This document shows positions 42,466 to 57,212 of a DNA stretch of 64,000 nt, one piece after another. The notes below the pieces were generated by a model. That model was not told the origin of the DNA and did no database searches. It saw only the letters and a list, made by a program, of their open reading frames with translations. Location of the stretch: the NCBI RefSeq assembly GCF_016924665.1, contig NZ_JAFFJT010000014.1, forward strand, positions 124,001 through 188,000, in the 5' to 3' direction. The DNA is from Nocardioides sp. SYSU D00038 (GTDB taxonomy: Bacteria > Actinomycetota > Actinomycetes > Propionibacteriales > Nocardioidaceae). Both the position numbers and the translations under genes were made by a program. Numbering within the stretch: position 1 is the stretch's first letter; each line of letters begins with the position of its first letter.

Positions 42466-43260
42466 TCAGAGGACCGGCATGTCGTAGAAGCGGCAGATGC
42501 CGCCGAACTCGTCGGCCTGCAGGCTGGCGCCGCCCACCAGGCAGCCGTCGACGTCGCCCTTGGCCATGATGCCGCCGACGTTGGCGGCCTTGACCGAGCC
42601 GCCGTAGAGGATCCGTACGCCGTCGGCGGCCGCGTCGCCGTAGGCCTCGCGGACCTGGCCGCGGATCGCCTGGCAGACCTCCTGCGCGTCGTCGGGCGTG
42701 GCGACCTCGCCGGTGCCGATCGCCCAGACCGGCTCGTAGGCGATGACCAGCCCGGCGACCTGCTCGGGGGTGAACCCGGCCAGCGAACCCTCGACCTGGG
42801 CCATCGTAAACGGCACGTGCTCGCCGGCCTGGCGCACCTCGAGCCCCTCGCCCACGCACACGATAGGCACCATCCCGGCGGCCAGCGTCTTGTGCGCCTT
42901 GGTGTTGACGACCTCGTCGCTCTCGCCGTGGTGCTCGCGGCGCTCGGAGTGCCCCACCACGACGTAGGAGCAGCCCAGCTTGGCCAGCATCGCCGCCGAG
43001 ATCTCGCCGGTGTAGGCGCCGGAGTCGTGGGTGGAGACGTCCTGGGCGCCGTAGCGCACCGAGAGCCGGTCGCCGTCGACGAGCGTCTGCACGCTGCGCA
43101 GGTCGGTGAACGGCGGTACGACGACCACCTCGACCCGGCCGTAGTCGTGGCGCTTGTCCGACAGCGTCCACGCGAGCTTCTGGACCAGCACCACCGCTTC
43201 CTGGTGGTTGAGGTTCATCTTCCAGTTCCCCGCCATCAGCGGGGTGCGGGTGGTGGCCAT
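42466..43260 (-). CDS. tpiA: Triosephosphate isomerase
   Basis: The 264-residue TIM barrel has GNWKMNLN with the active-site Lys, electrophile His in [10 protein letters not shown], catalytic Glu in [13 protein letters not shown] and the phosphate loop LYGGSVKA. It interconverts dihydroxyacetone phosphate and glyceraldehyde 3-phosphate. The ATG lies 3 bp after the pgk stop, in a gap-pgk-tpiA-secG operon. Confidence 0.97.
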   Translation of the reverse strand: MATTRTPLMAGNWKMNLNHQEAVVLVQKLAWTLSDKRHDYGRVEVVVVPPFTDLRSVQTLVDGDRLSVRYGAQDVSTHDSGAYTGEISAAMLAKLGCSYVVVGHSERREHHGESDEVVNTKAHKTLAAGMVPIVCVGEGLEVRQAGEHVPFTMAQVEGSLAGFTPEQVAGLVIAYEPVWAIGTGEVATPDDAQEVCQAIRGQVREAYGDAAADGVRILYGGSVKAANVGGIMAKGDVDGCLVGGASLQADEFGGICRFYDMPVL

Positions 43261-43263
43261 GCG

Positions 43264-44463
43264 TCAGTCCTCCAGGACCTTGATGCCGGGGAGCTCCTTG
43301 CCCTCGAGGTACTCGAGGCTGGCGCCGCCGCCGGTGGAGATGTGCCCGAACGCCGCCTCGTCGAAGCCGAGCGCGCGCACCGCCGCGGCGGAGTCGCCAC
43401 CGCCCACGACCGAGAGGCCGTCGACCTCGGTGAGCGCCTGCGCGACCGCGCGGGTGCCCTCGGCGAAAGCCGCGACCTCGAAGACGCCCATCGGGCCGTT
43501 CCAGAACACCGTGTGCGCGCCGGACAGCGCGGCCGCGAAGGCCTCCCCGGACGCCGGTCCGATGTCGAGGCCGAGGCTGTCGGCCGGGATCTGGTCGGCG
43601 GGTACGACGGTCGGGTGCGGCTCGCGGTCGCCGGAGGGGAACTCGGTGTCGACCACGACGTCGACCGGGAGCACGATCTCGACGCCGGTCTCGCGGGCCC
43701 GGTCGAGGTAGCCGCGCACGGTGTCGAGCTGGTCCTCCTCGAGCAGGCTCTTCCCGACCTCGAGCCCCTGGGCCCTGAGGAACGTGAACACCATGCCCCC
43801 GCCGATCAGCAGCTTGTCGGCCTTGCCGAGCAGGTTGTCGATGACGCCGAGCTTGTCGGAGACCTTGGAGCCACCGAGCACGACGACGTAGGGCCGCTCG
43901 GGCGACTCGGTGAGCCGGCGCATCACGTCGAGCTCGGCCGAGACCAGGCCGCCCATCGCGTGGGGCAGCAGCTGGGCGACGTCGTAGACGCTGGCCTGCT
44001 TGCGGTGCACGACACCGAAGCCGTCGGAGACGAACGCGTCGACGAGGCCGGCGAGGTCGGCGGCGAACGCCGCGCGCTCCTCGTCGAGCTTGCTGGTCTC
44101 GCCGGGGTTGAACCGGACGTTCTCGAGCACCGCGACGTCGCCGTCGGCGAGGCCGGCGACCGTGGCCCGGGCCGCCTCACCCACGGTGTCGGTGGCGAAG
44201 GCGACCTCCTGGCCGAGCAGCTCGCCGAGCCGCTCGGCGACCGGGCTCAGCGAGTAGCGCTCCTCGACCGCCCCCTTCGGGCGACCGAGGTGCGCGACCA
44301 CCACCACCCGGGCGCCGGCGTCGGCCAGGGCCCGGATGGTGGGGACGCTGGCCCGGATCCGGCCGTCGTCGGTGATCTCGGTGCCGTCGAGCGGCACGTT
44401 GAGGTCGGAGCGGACGAGGACGCGCTTGCCGGCGACGTCGCCGAGCCCTGCGTAGTCCGACAC
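43264..44463 (-). CDS. pgk: Phosphoglycerate kinase
   Basis: The 399-residue kinase has [10 protein letters not shown] near the N-terminus, HLGRPKG, the hinge and the C-terminal GGDSAAA and [13 protein letters not shown] nucleotide-binding motifs. It transfers phosphate from 1,3-bisphosphoglycerate to ADP. The GTG at 44463 gives the family N-terminus ([17 protein letters not shown]) one base after the gap stop; a TTG at 44481 would overlap gap and lacks a ribosome binding site. Confidence 0.96.
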   Translation of the reverse strand: MSDYAGLGDVAGKRVLVRSDLNVPLDGTEITDDGRIRASVPTIRALADAGARVVVVAHLGRPKGAVEERYSLSPVAERLGELLGQEVAFATDTVGEAARATVAGLADGDVAVLENVRFNPGETSKLDEERAAFAADLAGLVDAFVSDGFGVVHRKQASVYDVAQLLPHAMGGLVSAELDVMRRLTESPERPYVVVLGGSKVSDKLGVIDNLLGKADKLLIGGGMVFTFLRAQGLEVGKSLLEEDQLDTVRGYLDRARETGVEIVLPVDVVVDTEFPSGDREPHPTVVPADQIPADSLGLDIGPASGEAFAAALSGAHTVFWNGPMGVFEVAAFAEGTRAVAQALTEVDGLSVVGGGDSAAAVRALGFDEAAFGHISTGGGASLEYLEGKELPGIKVLED

Positions 44464-44464
44464 G

Positions 44465-46550
<2,086 letters not shown>

Positions 46551-46613
46551 GCTGCAGATCCTCGCACGCGAGTCAATCACCTGACGGACGGTCTGCCAGG
46601 CCTGCGACCGGGG

Positions 46614-47585
46614 TCACGCCCGCTCCAGGATCCGGGCGTACGCCGCCGCCAGCCGCCCCACGTCGTGGCGGGGCGAGCCGGGTGCCTCGGCGACGTCGTC
46701 GACCACCAGTCGGGCGCCGAGCGCCTCGACCGTGTGGGCGAGCTGCTCGAGGTCGTCGACCGTGCCGTCGCGGTCGGCCAGCACCGTGTGGATGCGCAGC
46801 TCGGGGGCGTGGGACAGCAGCACCGCCAGGTGGTCGGCCGGGCCGAAGCCCTGGGTCTCCCCCGGCTGCTCGGTGAGGTTGAGCACCACGACGACCTTGG
46901 CCGGGGTGTCGACCAGCCCCTGGCGCAGCGCGGGCACCAGCACGTGCGGGATCACCGAGGTGAACCACGAGCCCGGCCCGAGCACCACCCAGTCGGCCTC
47001 GGCGATCGCGGCCAGTGCCTCGGGCGAGACCGGCGGGTCGGCGGGGTCGAGGGCGATCGAGTCGATGATGCCGTTGGTGCTGGCCACCTCGACCTGGCCG
47101 CGCACCGCGGTGAGGGCGTCGGGGTCGGCGGGGTCGAGCCCGCGCACCTCGGCGGTGATGTCCATCGGGCACAGCGCCATGGGCAGCACCCGGCCGGTGG
47201 CGCCGAGCAATCGGCCGACGTAGTCGAGGGCGTCGACGTGGTCGCCGAGCAGTTCCCACAGCCCCACGATGAGCAGGTTGCCGATCACGTGGTCGCGCAT
47301 CTCGCCGTCGCCGGCGAACCGGTGCTGGAGCACCCGCGCCCACAGGTCACCCCACTGGTCGGTGCCGCACAGCGCCGCCAGCGCCATCCGCAGGTCGCCG
47401 GGCGGCAGCACGCCGAACTCGCCGCGCAGGCGGCCCGAGGAGCCGCCGTTGTCGGCGACGGTGACGATCGCGGTGAGGTCGTCGACGACGAGCTCGTCGA
47501 CCAGGCGGCGCAGGGCGCTCAGCGATGCGTGCAGGCCGTGGCCGCCGCCGAACGCCACGACCGCCTGGGCGCGGTCGGCGGTCAT
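46614..47585 (-). CDS. yvcK: YvcK/CofD-like gluconeogenesis factor
   Basis: The 323-residue protein has the UDP-sugar-binding loop FGGGHGLHASLSAL, NGGSSGRLRGEFGVLPPGD and GPGSWFTSVIPHVLVP of the YvcK family. YvcK supports cell-wall synthesis during growth on gluconeogenic carbon and is a serine/threonine kinase target in other Gram-positives. ATG overlaps the rapZ stop (ATGA), so the pair is coupled. Confidence 0.93.
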   Translation of the reverse strand: MTADRAQAVVAFGGGHGLHASLSALRRLVDELVVDDLTAIVTVADNGGSSGRLRGEFGVLPPGDLRMALAALCGTDQWGDLWARVLQHRFAGDGEMRDHVIGNLLIVGLWELLGDHVDALDYVGRLLGATGRVLPMALCPMDITAEVRGLDPADPDALTAVRGQVEVASTNGIIDSIALDPADPPVSPEALAAIAEADWVVLGPGSWFTSVIPHVLVPALRQGLVDTPAKVVVVLNLTEQPGETQGFGPADHLAVLLSHAPELRIHTVLADRDGTVDDLEQLAHTVEALGARLVVDDVAEAPGSPRHDVGRLAAAYARILERA

Positions 47586-48451
47586 TCGCGGCCCAGGTCG
47601 CGGTGGACCGCGCGGGTCTCGATGCCCTCGGCGGCGAGCCGCCGGGCGATCTCCTCCGACATCGCGACGCTGCGGTGCTTGCCGCCGGTGCAGCCCACGG
47701 CGACCTGGACGAAGCGCTTGCCCTCGCGCAGGTAGCCGGCCGCGACGCCGCGCAGCAGCTCGACGTAGCGCTCGAGGAACTCCTCGGCGCCCGGCTGGCG
47801 CTTGACGTAGTCGGCGACCGCTGCGTCCATGCCGGTGCCGGGCCGCAGCTCGGGCACCCAGTAGGGGTTGGGCAGGAAGCGCATGTCGGCCACGAAGTCG
47901 GCGTCCACCGGGATGCCGTACTTGAAGCCGAAGCTCACCACCGAGACCTTGAGCCGGATCGCCTCGGGCGAGCCGAACGCCTCGGCGATCCGGTCGGTGA
48001 GCTGGTGGACGTTGAGCGCGGTGGTGTCGATGACCAGGTCGGCCGCGCCGCGCAGGCCGGCGAGCACCTCGCGCTCGCGCTGGAGCCCGTCGAGCAGCCG
48101 GCCGCCGGCCTGCAGCGGGTGCGGGCGGCGGGCGGCCTCCTGGCGGCGCACCAGCACCTCGTCGGTGGCCTCGAGGAACAGCAGGGTGGCCCGGCGCCCG
48201 GTCGCGCCCTTGGCGAGGTTGGCCTGCAGGGTCTGGAAGAACGAGCCCGAGCGCACGTCGACCACCACCGCGACCGGCTGCTCGGTGCCGCGACTCTCGT
48301 CGACCAGCCGGACGACGTCGCCCAGCAGGCTGGGCGGGAGGTTGTCGACGACGTAGAACCCGAGGTCCTCGAGCTCCTTGGCGGCGGTGCTGCGGCCGGC
48401 GCCGGTCATGCCGGTGACGACCACCATCTCACCGGACTGCGCGGTGCCCAT
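47582..48451 (-). CDS. rapZ: RapZ/YvcJ-family nucleotide-binding protein
   Basis: The 289-residue P-loop protein has Walker A GMTGAGRST, DNLPPSLL, VVDVRSG and the C-terminal RapZ motifs SFGFKYGIP, DMRFLPNPYW and CTGGKHRSV. In E. coli RapZ is an RNase E adapter for glmZ decay; in Gram-positives it binds nucleotides and affects competence or wall metabolism. The actinobacterial function is not settled. It overlaps the uvrC stop by one base. Confidence 0.93.
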   Translation of the reverse strand: MGTAQSGEMVVVTGMTGAGRSTAAKELEDLGFYVVDNLPPSLLGDVVRLVDESRGTEQPVAVVVDVRSGSFFQTLQANLAKGATGRRATLLFLEATDEVLVRRQEAARRPHPLQAGGRLLDGLQREREVLAGLRGAADLVIDTTALNVHQLTDRIAEAFGSPEAIRLKVSVVSFGFKYGIPVDADFVADMRFLPNPYWVPELRPGTGMDAAVADYVKRQPGAEEFLERYVELLRGVAAGYLREGKRFVQVAVGCTGGKHRSVAMSEEIARRLAAEGIETRAVHRDLGRE

Positions 48452-50487
48452 CAGGCCTCGCCCTCCCCTTCAGCCTCGATGATCTCGCCGGTGGCGGTGT
48501 TGACGGTGATGCCCACGTCGCCAGTCTTGCGGCTCGGGGCGGCGACCGTGACGGCTTCCTTGATCGCGGTCGCCGTGCGGGCGCCGATGCCCGGCACCTG
48601 GGCCAGCTCCTCGACGCTGGCCTCGCGCAGCTTCTTCAGCGACCCGAAGTGCTTCATCAGCGTCCGGCGGCGCACCTCGCCCAGCCCCGGCACGTCGTCG
48701 AGCACGCTCTCGACCATCGACTTCGAGCGTCGCGACCGGTGGTGGGTGATCGCGAACCGGTGGGCCTCGTCGCGGATCCGCTGCAGCAGGTAGAGACCCT
48801 CGGACGAGCGGGCCAGGATCACGGGGTCCTCCTCCCCCGGCAGCCAGACCTCCTCGAGCCGCTTGGCCAGGCCGCACACCGGGACGTCGTCGATGCCGAG
48901 CTCGTCGAGCGCCCGCTGCGCCGCCGCGACCTGCGGCGGGCCGCCGTCGACGACCACCAGGCCGGGCGCGTAGGCGAACTTGCGCGGTCGCCCGGTCTCG
49001 GGGTCGACCAGCATCGGTCCGTTCTCGGTCGACACCTCCGTCGAGCGCGCCTGCTCGTCGAGCAGCCGCCGGAACCGACGGGTGATCACCTCGTGCATCG
49101 AGGCGACGTCGTTCTGCCCGTCGACGCCGCGGATCACGAACCGGCGGTACTCGCTCTTGCGGGCCAGCCCGTCCTCGAAGACCACCATCGAGGCGACTAC
49201 CTCGGTGCCCTGGAGGTTGGAGACGTCGTAGCACTCGATGCGCAGCGGCACCTCCTCGAGCGCGAGCGCCTCCTGGATCTCCTCGAGGGCCTGGTTGCGG
49301 GTGGTGAGGTCGCTGGCGCGGCGGGTCTTGTGGAGCATCAGGGTCTGCGCGGCATTGCGGGCCACAGTCTCCATCAACGACCGCTTGTCGCCGCGCTGCG
49401 GCACCCGCACCTGCACCTTGGCGCCGCGCAGGTCGCCGAGGAGCTGCTCGAACGTCGACGCGTCGGGCGGCAGCTCGGGCACCAGGATCTCGCGCGGGAT
49501 GGAGTCGGAGGCCTGGTCGCGGTCGATGCCGGCGTAGAGCTGGAGCAGGAAGTCGTCGACCAGCTCGGCGGTGCCGCCCTCGTCGACCCGGTCGGCCACC
49601 CACCCGCGCTGGCCGCGGATCCGGCCACCGCGCACGTGGAAGATCTGCACCGCCACCTCGAGCGGGTCCTCGGCCAGCGCGATCACGTCGGCGTCGGCGC
49701 CGTCGGAGAGCACGACGGTCTGCTTCTCCAGCGCCCGGTTCATCGCGCCGAGGTCGTCGCGGAGCCGCGCCGCCTTCTCGAAGTCGAGCGCCTCGGAGGC
49801 GGCGTACATTTCCTGCTCGATGCGGCGCGTGAACGGCCGGGTGCGACCGGCCATGAACTCGCAGAAGTCGTCGACGATCGCCCGGTGGTCCTCGGCGCTG
49901 ATGTTGCCCACGCACGGCGCGGAGCACTTGTCGATGTAGCCGAGCAGGCAGGGCCGGCCGATCTGGCTCGACCGCTTGAACACGCCGTTGCTGCACGAGC
50001 GCATCGGGAAGACGCGCAGCAGGATGTCGACGGTCTCGCGGATCGCCCAGGCGTGGGAGTAGGGGCCGAAGTAGCGGGTGCCGCGCCGCTTGGCGCCGCG
50101 CCCGACCATCACCCGGGGGTAGTCCTCGCCGACGGTCACCGCGAGCCAGGGGTAGGACTTGTCGTCGCGGTACTTGACGTTGAACCGCGGGTCGTACTCC
50201 TTGATCCAGGAGTACTCCAGCTGGAGCGCCTCGACCTCGGTCTTGACCACGGTCCACTCCACGCTGGTCGCGGTGGTGACCATGGTGGCGGTGCGCGGGT
50301 GGAGGTTGCCGACGTCCTGGAAGTACGACGACAGCCGGGCCCGCAGGTTCTTCGCCTTGCCGACGTAGACCACCCGGCCGCGGGCGTCGCGGAACCGGTA
50401 GACGCCCGGCTGGGTGGGGATCGAGCCGGGCTCGGGACGGTAGGACGACGGCCCGCGGGAGCTCCGGGAGGGACGGGTCGCAGGCAC
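48451..50487 (-). CDS. uvrC: Excinuclease ABC subunit C
   Basis: The 678-residue nuclease has an N-terminal GIY-YIG domain ([23 protein letters not shown] in parts), a cysteine cluster ([28 protein letters not shown]), a UVR helix ([21 protein letters not shown]), the RNase H-like half ([11 protein letters not shown]) and C-terminal HhH repeats. It makes both incisions in nucleotide excision repair with UvrB. The GTG start has TAGGGT 6 nt upstream, so this first gene of the uvrC-rapZ-yvcK-whiA run is probably leaderless. No LexA box was seen here. Confidence 0.97.
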   Translation of the reverse strand: MPATRPSRSSRGPSSYRPEPGSIPTQPGVYRFRDARGRVVYVGKAKNLRARLSSYFQDVGNLHPRTATMVTTATSVEWTVVKTEVEALQLEYSWIKEYDPRFNVKYRDDKSYPWLAVTVGEDYPRVMVGRGAKRRGTRYFGPYSHAWAIRETVDILLRVFPMRSCSNGVFKRSSQIGRPCLLGYIDKCSAPCVGNISAEDHRAIVDDFCEFMAGRTRPFTRRIEQEMYAASEALDFEKAARLRDDLGAMNRALEKQTVVLSDGADADVIALAEDPLEVAVQIFHVRGGRIRGQRGWVADRVDEGGTAELVDDFLLQLYAGIDRDQASDSIPREILVPELPPDASTFEQLLGDLRGAKVQVRVPQRGDKRSLMETVARNAAQTLMLHKTRRASDLTTRNQALEEIQEALALEEVPLRIECYDVSNLQGTEVVASMVVFEDGLARKSEYRRFVIRGVDGQNDVASMHEVITRRFRRLLDEQARSTEVSTENGPMLVDPETGRPRKFAYAPGLVVVDGGPPQVAAAQRALDELGIDDVPVCGLAKRLEEVWLPGEEDPVILARSSEGLYLLQRIRDEAHRFAITHHRSRRSKSMVESVLDDVPGLGEVRRRTLMKHFGSLKKLREASVEELAQVPGIGARTATAIKEAVTVAAPSRKTGDVGITVNTATGEIIEAEGEGEA

Positions 50488-50493
50488 GGGACA

Positions 50494-50499
50494 ACCCTA
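50494..50499 (-). promoter_or_regulatory. Predicted -10 of leaderless uvrC promoter
   Basis: TAGGGT on the minus strand lies 6 nt before the GTG at 50487. Confidence 0.5.
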
Positions 50500-50577
50500 C
50501 GGTCCGCCGGGGACGGCCCCCACGCCAGCGGGCCGCGGGCGGTGCGTGTCCGGCTATGCCGCGTTAGTCGTGTGGTT

Positions 50578-50583
50578 TAGTCT
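50578..50583 (+). promoter_or_regulatory. Predicted -10 of leaderless TPR-gene promoter
   Basis: TAGTCT lies 6 nt before the ATG at 50590, in a locally AT-rich stretch and without a Shine-Dalgarno. Confidence 0.5.
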
Positions 50584-50589
50584 GGTTTC

Positions 50590-51897
50590 ATGCCCAGCCG
50601 CGATCCCTACGGGTATCCGCTCACGACCTCCCCCGAGGCGGCCGCGACGTACGCCGCCGGGCTGCTCGACGTGCTGCGGCTGCGCCGGGGCGGCGTCGAG
50701 CGGATCGCTGCCGCGGTCGCCCTCGACCCGACGTTCGCGGTCGCCCACGCCGACCTCGCCCTCCTCGGTCACGAGCTCTGCGCCCAGGTCGACGTGCTCG
50801 CCCGGCTGCGCGACGCCCGGCTGCACGCCGCCCGGGCCACCGAGCGCGAGCGCAGCCACGTGCACGCCGTGCTGGCCCACGTGGTGCACGGCGACCCCGG
50901 CCCCCTCACCGCCCACCTCTCCGCCTGGCCGCGCGACGCGCTGCTGCTGTCGACCGCCGTGCCGACCATCGCCTTCGCCGGCGTGACCGAGGTGCCCGAG
51001 GAGGCCTGGCAGATCGTCGAGCGGGCCGCCCCGGCCTACGGCGACGACTGGTGGTTCACCGGCCTGCTCGCCTTCGTGCGCCAGGAGCAGCTCCGCTTCG
51101 ACGAGGCGATGGAGCTCTCGCACCGGTCACTGGCGGTCGAGCCGGGCGCCGGGCACTCCGCCCACGCGCGCGCCCACGCCCACTACGAGACGGGCGACCA
51201 CGCGGCCGGCCTGGCCTGGATGGACGGCTGGGTGACCGGCGACGGGGCCGGCACGGACAGCATCAGCCACTTCTCGTGGCACGCCGCGCTGCACGAGCTC
51301 TCGCTGGGCGACCTCGACGCGGTCCGTCGGCGCTACGAGGCCCAGCTGCTGCCCTCCCACGGGCTCGGCTGCCGGGCACTGGTCGATACCGGCTCGCTGC
51401 TCTTCCGCTGGGCGCTGACCCCCGGCGCCACCGACGTCCCGGGGCTGGACGCGGTGGTCGCCGCCACCGGGCCGGACGTGCTCGCGCGGCCCGCGACGCC
51501 GTTCCTCGCCCTGCACGCCGCGGTCGCCCTGCTCGCGCTCGACGACGCCGCGGGCCTGAGCGCACTGGCTCGCTGGGCCGCCGACCACGACCACCCGGTG
51601 CAGCGCGGCGTGGTGGCGCCGCTGGCCCGGGCGTTCGGGCAGCTGCAGGCCGGGCGGTGCTCGGCCGCCGCCGACGCGCTAGCCCGCCTCGAGCAGGGGG
51701 TACGCCGGCTCGGCGGGTCGGACGCGCAGCGCGAGGTGGTCGAGGAGGCGCGGATCGCCGCGCTGCTCCGGGCCGGGCGCTGGGACGAGGCGCGGATCGT
51801 GCTCGACCGTCGGCTCGACCGGCGGCCGTCGCCCCGCGACGCCGCCTGGCGGAACGCGGCGCGGCCACCGGCCGGGTCGCTGACGCCGACGACCTGA
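50590..51897 (+). CDS. TTC38-like tetratricopeptide-repeat protein
   Basis: The 435-residue protein is almost entirely helical TPR-like repeats. It resembles the TTC38 group of bacteria and animals: a DPYGYPLTTSPEAAATYAAGL opening, the LDPTFAVAHADLALLGHEL repeat, HARAHAHYETGDHAAGLAWMDGW and SHFSWHAALHELSLGD. No enzymatic motif or signal peptide is present. The role is unknown; related proteins are widespread soluble scaffolds. The coding end contains a 15-bp direct repeat (GACGCCGACGACCT) that runs past the stop. Confidence 0.8.
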   Translation: MPSRDPYGYPLTTSPEAAATYAAGLLDVLRLRRGGVERIAAAVALDPTFAVAHADLALLGHELCAQVDVLARLRDARLHAARATERERSHVHAVLAHVVHGDPGPLTAHLSAWPRDALLLSTAVPTIAFAGVTEVPEEAWQIVERAAPAYGDDWWFTGLLAFVRQEQLRFDEAMELSHRSLAVEPGAGHSAHARAHAHYETGDHAAGLAWMDGWVTGDGAGTDSISHFSWHAALHELSLGDLDAVRRRYEAQLLPSHGLGCRALVDTGSLLFRWALTPGATDVPGLDAVVAATGPDVLARPATPFLALHAAVALLALDDAAGLSALARWAADHDHPVQRGVVAPLARAFGQLQAGRCSAAADALARLEQGVRRLGGSDAQREVVEEARIAALLRAGRWDEARIVLDRRLDRRPSPRDAAWRNAARPPAGSLTPTT

Positions 51898-51919
51898 CGC
51901 CGACGACCTGACGCCGGGC

Positions 51920-52399
51920 TCAGGCCAGGCTGATCTGGTCGCCCTCGACCTTGAGCGGGATCTCCTCGAGCGGCTCGGTGGCCGGTCCGGCGGTGGGCGC
52001 GCCGTCCTCGATCGAGAACGAGCTGCCGTGGCAGGTGCAGTTGATGCTGCCCTCGGCGATCTCGGTGACCGGGCACCCCTGGTGGGTGCAGGTGCTGCTG
52101 AAGCCCTTGAAGGCGCCCTCGGTCGGCTGGGTGATCACCAGGCCTTCGTCGGGGAGGATGGTGCCGCCGCCGACCTCGATCTCCGAGGTGCCGACCAGGC
52201 CGGGGGCCGCAGCCCCGGTGCCGGGGCTCGGCGCCGCGTCGGGGGTCGACGTTCCGGACGACGAGCCCCCGCCCGAGGGAGCGGTCTCGGGCCCGGCGTC
52301 GTCGCCCCCGCAGGCGGCGAGCAACGGCAGGCCGAGGCCGGCGGTGACCAGGCCTCCGGTCAGGGAGCGGCGGCTGATGAGGTCGAGGCGCTCGGTCAC
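51920..52399 (-). CDS. Tat-exported Rieske [2Fe-2S] lipoprotein
   Basis: The 159-residue protein has a Tat signal (SRRSLTGGLVTAGLGLPLLAAC) with R10-R11 and a lipobox Cys30, a Ser/Gly/Pro linker and a Rieske domain. Cluster ligands are C104-x-H106 and C121-x2-H124, and C109/C123 are placed for the disulfide of high-potential Rieske proteins. It is likely a membrane-anchored electron carrier outside the cell membrane. The redox partner is not in the window. Folded export by Tat suits a cofactor-loaded protein. Confidence 0.9.
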   Translation of the reverse strand: MTERLDLISRRSLTGGLVTAGLGLPLLAACGGDDAGPETAPSGGGSSSGTSTPDAAPSPGTGAAAPGLVGTSEIEVGGGTILPDEGLVITQPTEGAFKGFSSTCTHQGCPVTEIAEGSINCTCHGSSFSIEDGAPTAGPATEPLEEIPLKVEGDQISLA

Positions 52400-52527
52400 G
52401 GTGTGGTTCCTCTCGGTGCCCGGGACAAGTTGAAACTCACACTACGTGGCTCGGGCCGCCCCGCGGGAGGTAGCGAACCTGAGGGATTGCTGTGAACTCG
52501 GGCCGCCGCCCGTGCCGGTGCAATGCC

Positions 52528-55608
<3,081 letters not shown>

Positions 55609-55662
55609 TGTTTGCGTCCCCTGTGTCGCGTGGTGGTGGCTGGTCCGAGCGTGGTGGCCGGT

Positions 55663-55678
55663 TCGAACACGTGTTCGC
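55663..55678. promoter_or_regulatory. LexA (SOS) box upstream of uvrA
   Basis: TCGAACACGTGTTCGC matches the actinobacterial SOS box TCGAACRNRYGTTCGA at all but the last base and holds a 14-bp perfect palindrome (55664-55677). It sits 55 bp before the uvrA GTG, in the divergent gap with the isomerase-like gene. Confidence 0.85.
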
Positions 55679-55790
55679 CATCGTAGCGACGTGCACCAGC
55701 CCGACACGCCGTCGCTGCACGATCTCACGGGCCGCCGACACCCGGCCCCCGAGGCTGGCGGGCCCCCGGCCCAGCCGCGAGGATGGTCAC

Positions 55791-56534
55791 ATGACTCCCC
55801 CCGACCAGCAGGACGGTCCCGGGTCCCGGTCCCCCGAGGCGCGGCCGGCAGACCACCGGCAGCTGCTCCAGGAGGCGACCGCGCGGCTGGTCCGCACCGT
55901 GGACTCGATGCCCGACGACTCCTTCGCCGCCGACACCATCCTGCCCGGCTGGTCCCGGGCCCACGTGGTGGCCCACGTCGCGCTCAACTCCGAGGCGCTC
56001 GCCGGCGTGCTCGAGGGTGTCGTGACCAGGCAGCCGACCACCATGTACGCCTCGCAGGAGCGCCGCGACGCCGACATCGTGGCCCTCGCCGAGGCCGGCC
56101 CGCGGGCGCTGCGCGACCGGCTGCTCGCCGGGGCCACCCGGTACGCCGAGGCCCTCGACCTGGTCGGCCCCGAGCACGAGGAGACGACGTTCGAGCGGAC
56201 GCCCGGCGGCCGGGTGATCCGGGTCGGGGCGGTGCCGCTGATGCGGCTCACCGAGGTGGAGGTCCACCACGCCGACCTCGGCGCCGGCTACGCGGCCCAC
56301 GACTGGCCGACCGAGTTCGTCGTGCTGCTGCTCGACCGCTGCGCCCGCCGCTACGACGCCAGCCGCGGTTTCACCGCCCGGGCCACCGACCTCGACCGCT
56401 CCTGGACCTTCGGCGCGCCGGGGCCGACGGTGACCGGGCCCGCCGCCGACCTGGCCTGGTGGGCCACCGGGCGCGGCGCCGGGGAGGGACTCACCAGCGA
56501 CGACGGCCTGCTGCCGGGGATCGAGGCGATGTGA
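55791..56534 (+). CDS. Maleylpyruvate-isomerase-family, mycothiol-dependent protein
   Basis: The 247-residue protein has the DinB/MDMPI N-terminal four-helix fold: [39 protein letters not shown] and the later [15 protein letters not shown] with His residues for metal. Such enzymes use mycothiol for isomerase or transferase reactions. The substrate is not known. GAGG is 8 nt before the ATG. Its stop overlaps the MBL gene start (GTGA), so the two proteins are probably made together. Confidence 0.88.
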   Translation: MTPPDQQDGPGSRSPEARPADHRQLLQEATARLVRTVDSMPDDSFAADTILPGWSRAHVVAHVALNSEALAGVLEGVVTRQPTTMYASQERRDADIVALAEAGPRALRDRLLAGATRYAEALDLVGPEHEETTFERTPGGRVIRVGAVPLMRLTEVEVHHADLGAGYAAHDWPTEFVVLLLDRCARRYDASRGFTARATDLDRSWTFGAPGPTVTGPAADLAWWATGRGAGEGLTSDDGLLPGIEAM

Positions 56535-57202
56535 GCTACACGGGCGAGGTCGCGCCGGGCGGACCGGCCGACGTGCGCGAGACGTCGGCGTTGCGGATCA
56601 GCAAGGTGGCCGTCGACGAGCAGATGTCGAACAACTGCTACCTGCTGACCTGCCGGACGACCGGCGAGCAGGTGCTGGTCGACGCGGCGGCGCAGCCGGA
56701 GGTGCTGCTCCCACTGGTGGGCGACGCCGGCCTGGCGGCCGTGGTGACCACCCACCAGCACTGGGACCACCACCGGGCGCTGTCCGACGTCGTGGCCGCC
56801 ACGGGTGCCGACGTGGTGGCCGGTGAGCCGGACGCCGACGCGATCACCGAGCAGACCGGGGTGCCAGTCACCCGACGGGTCCTCGACGGCGACCTGGTCG
56901 AGGTCGGCGCCTGCCGCCTGGAGGTGATCGCCCTCGCCGGCCACACCCCCGGCTCGATCGCGCTGCTGCACGACGACCCGGACGGCCACCCCCACCTGTT
57001 CACCGGTGACTCGCTGTTCCCGGGCGGGGTCGGCAACACCTTCGGCGACGAGGCGGCGTTCCGCCGGCTGCTGGGCGAGGTCTCGACCAAGCTCTTCGAC
57101 CGGCTGCCCGACGACACCTGGTTCTACCCCGGTCACGGCAACGACTCGACGCTGGGCGCGGAGCGACCCCAGCTCGCTGAGTGGCGCGCTAGGGGCTGGT
57201 AG
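56531..57202 (+). CDS. Metallo-beta-lactamase-fold hydrolase
   Basis: The 223-residue protein has the MBL metal motif H75-x-H77-x-D79-H80 (THQHWDHH), LAGHTPGSIALLH, FTGDSLFPGGVGNTFG and YPGHGNDST, the glyoxalase-II-like pattern. It resembles Rv1637c, which also lies next to uvrA in M. tuberculosis. Hydrolysis of a mycothiol thioester is a reasonable guess given the partner gene, but it is inference. Confidence 0.9.
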   Translation: MSYTGEVAPGGPADVRETSALRISKVAVDEQMSNNCYLLTCRTTGEQVLVDAAAQPEVLLPLVGDAGLAAVVTTHQHWDHHRALSDVVAATGADVVAGEPDADAITEQTGVPVTRRVLDGDLVEVGACRLEVIALAGHTPGSIALLHDDPDGHPHLFTGDSLFPGGVGNTFGDEAAFRRLLGEVSTKLFDRLPDDTWFYPGHGNDSTLGAERPQLAEWRARGW

Positions 57203-57212
57203 CCACGGGCGA

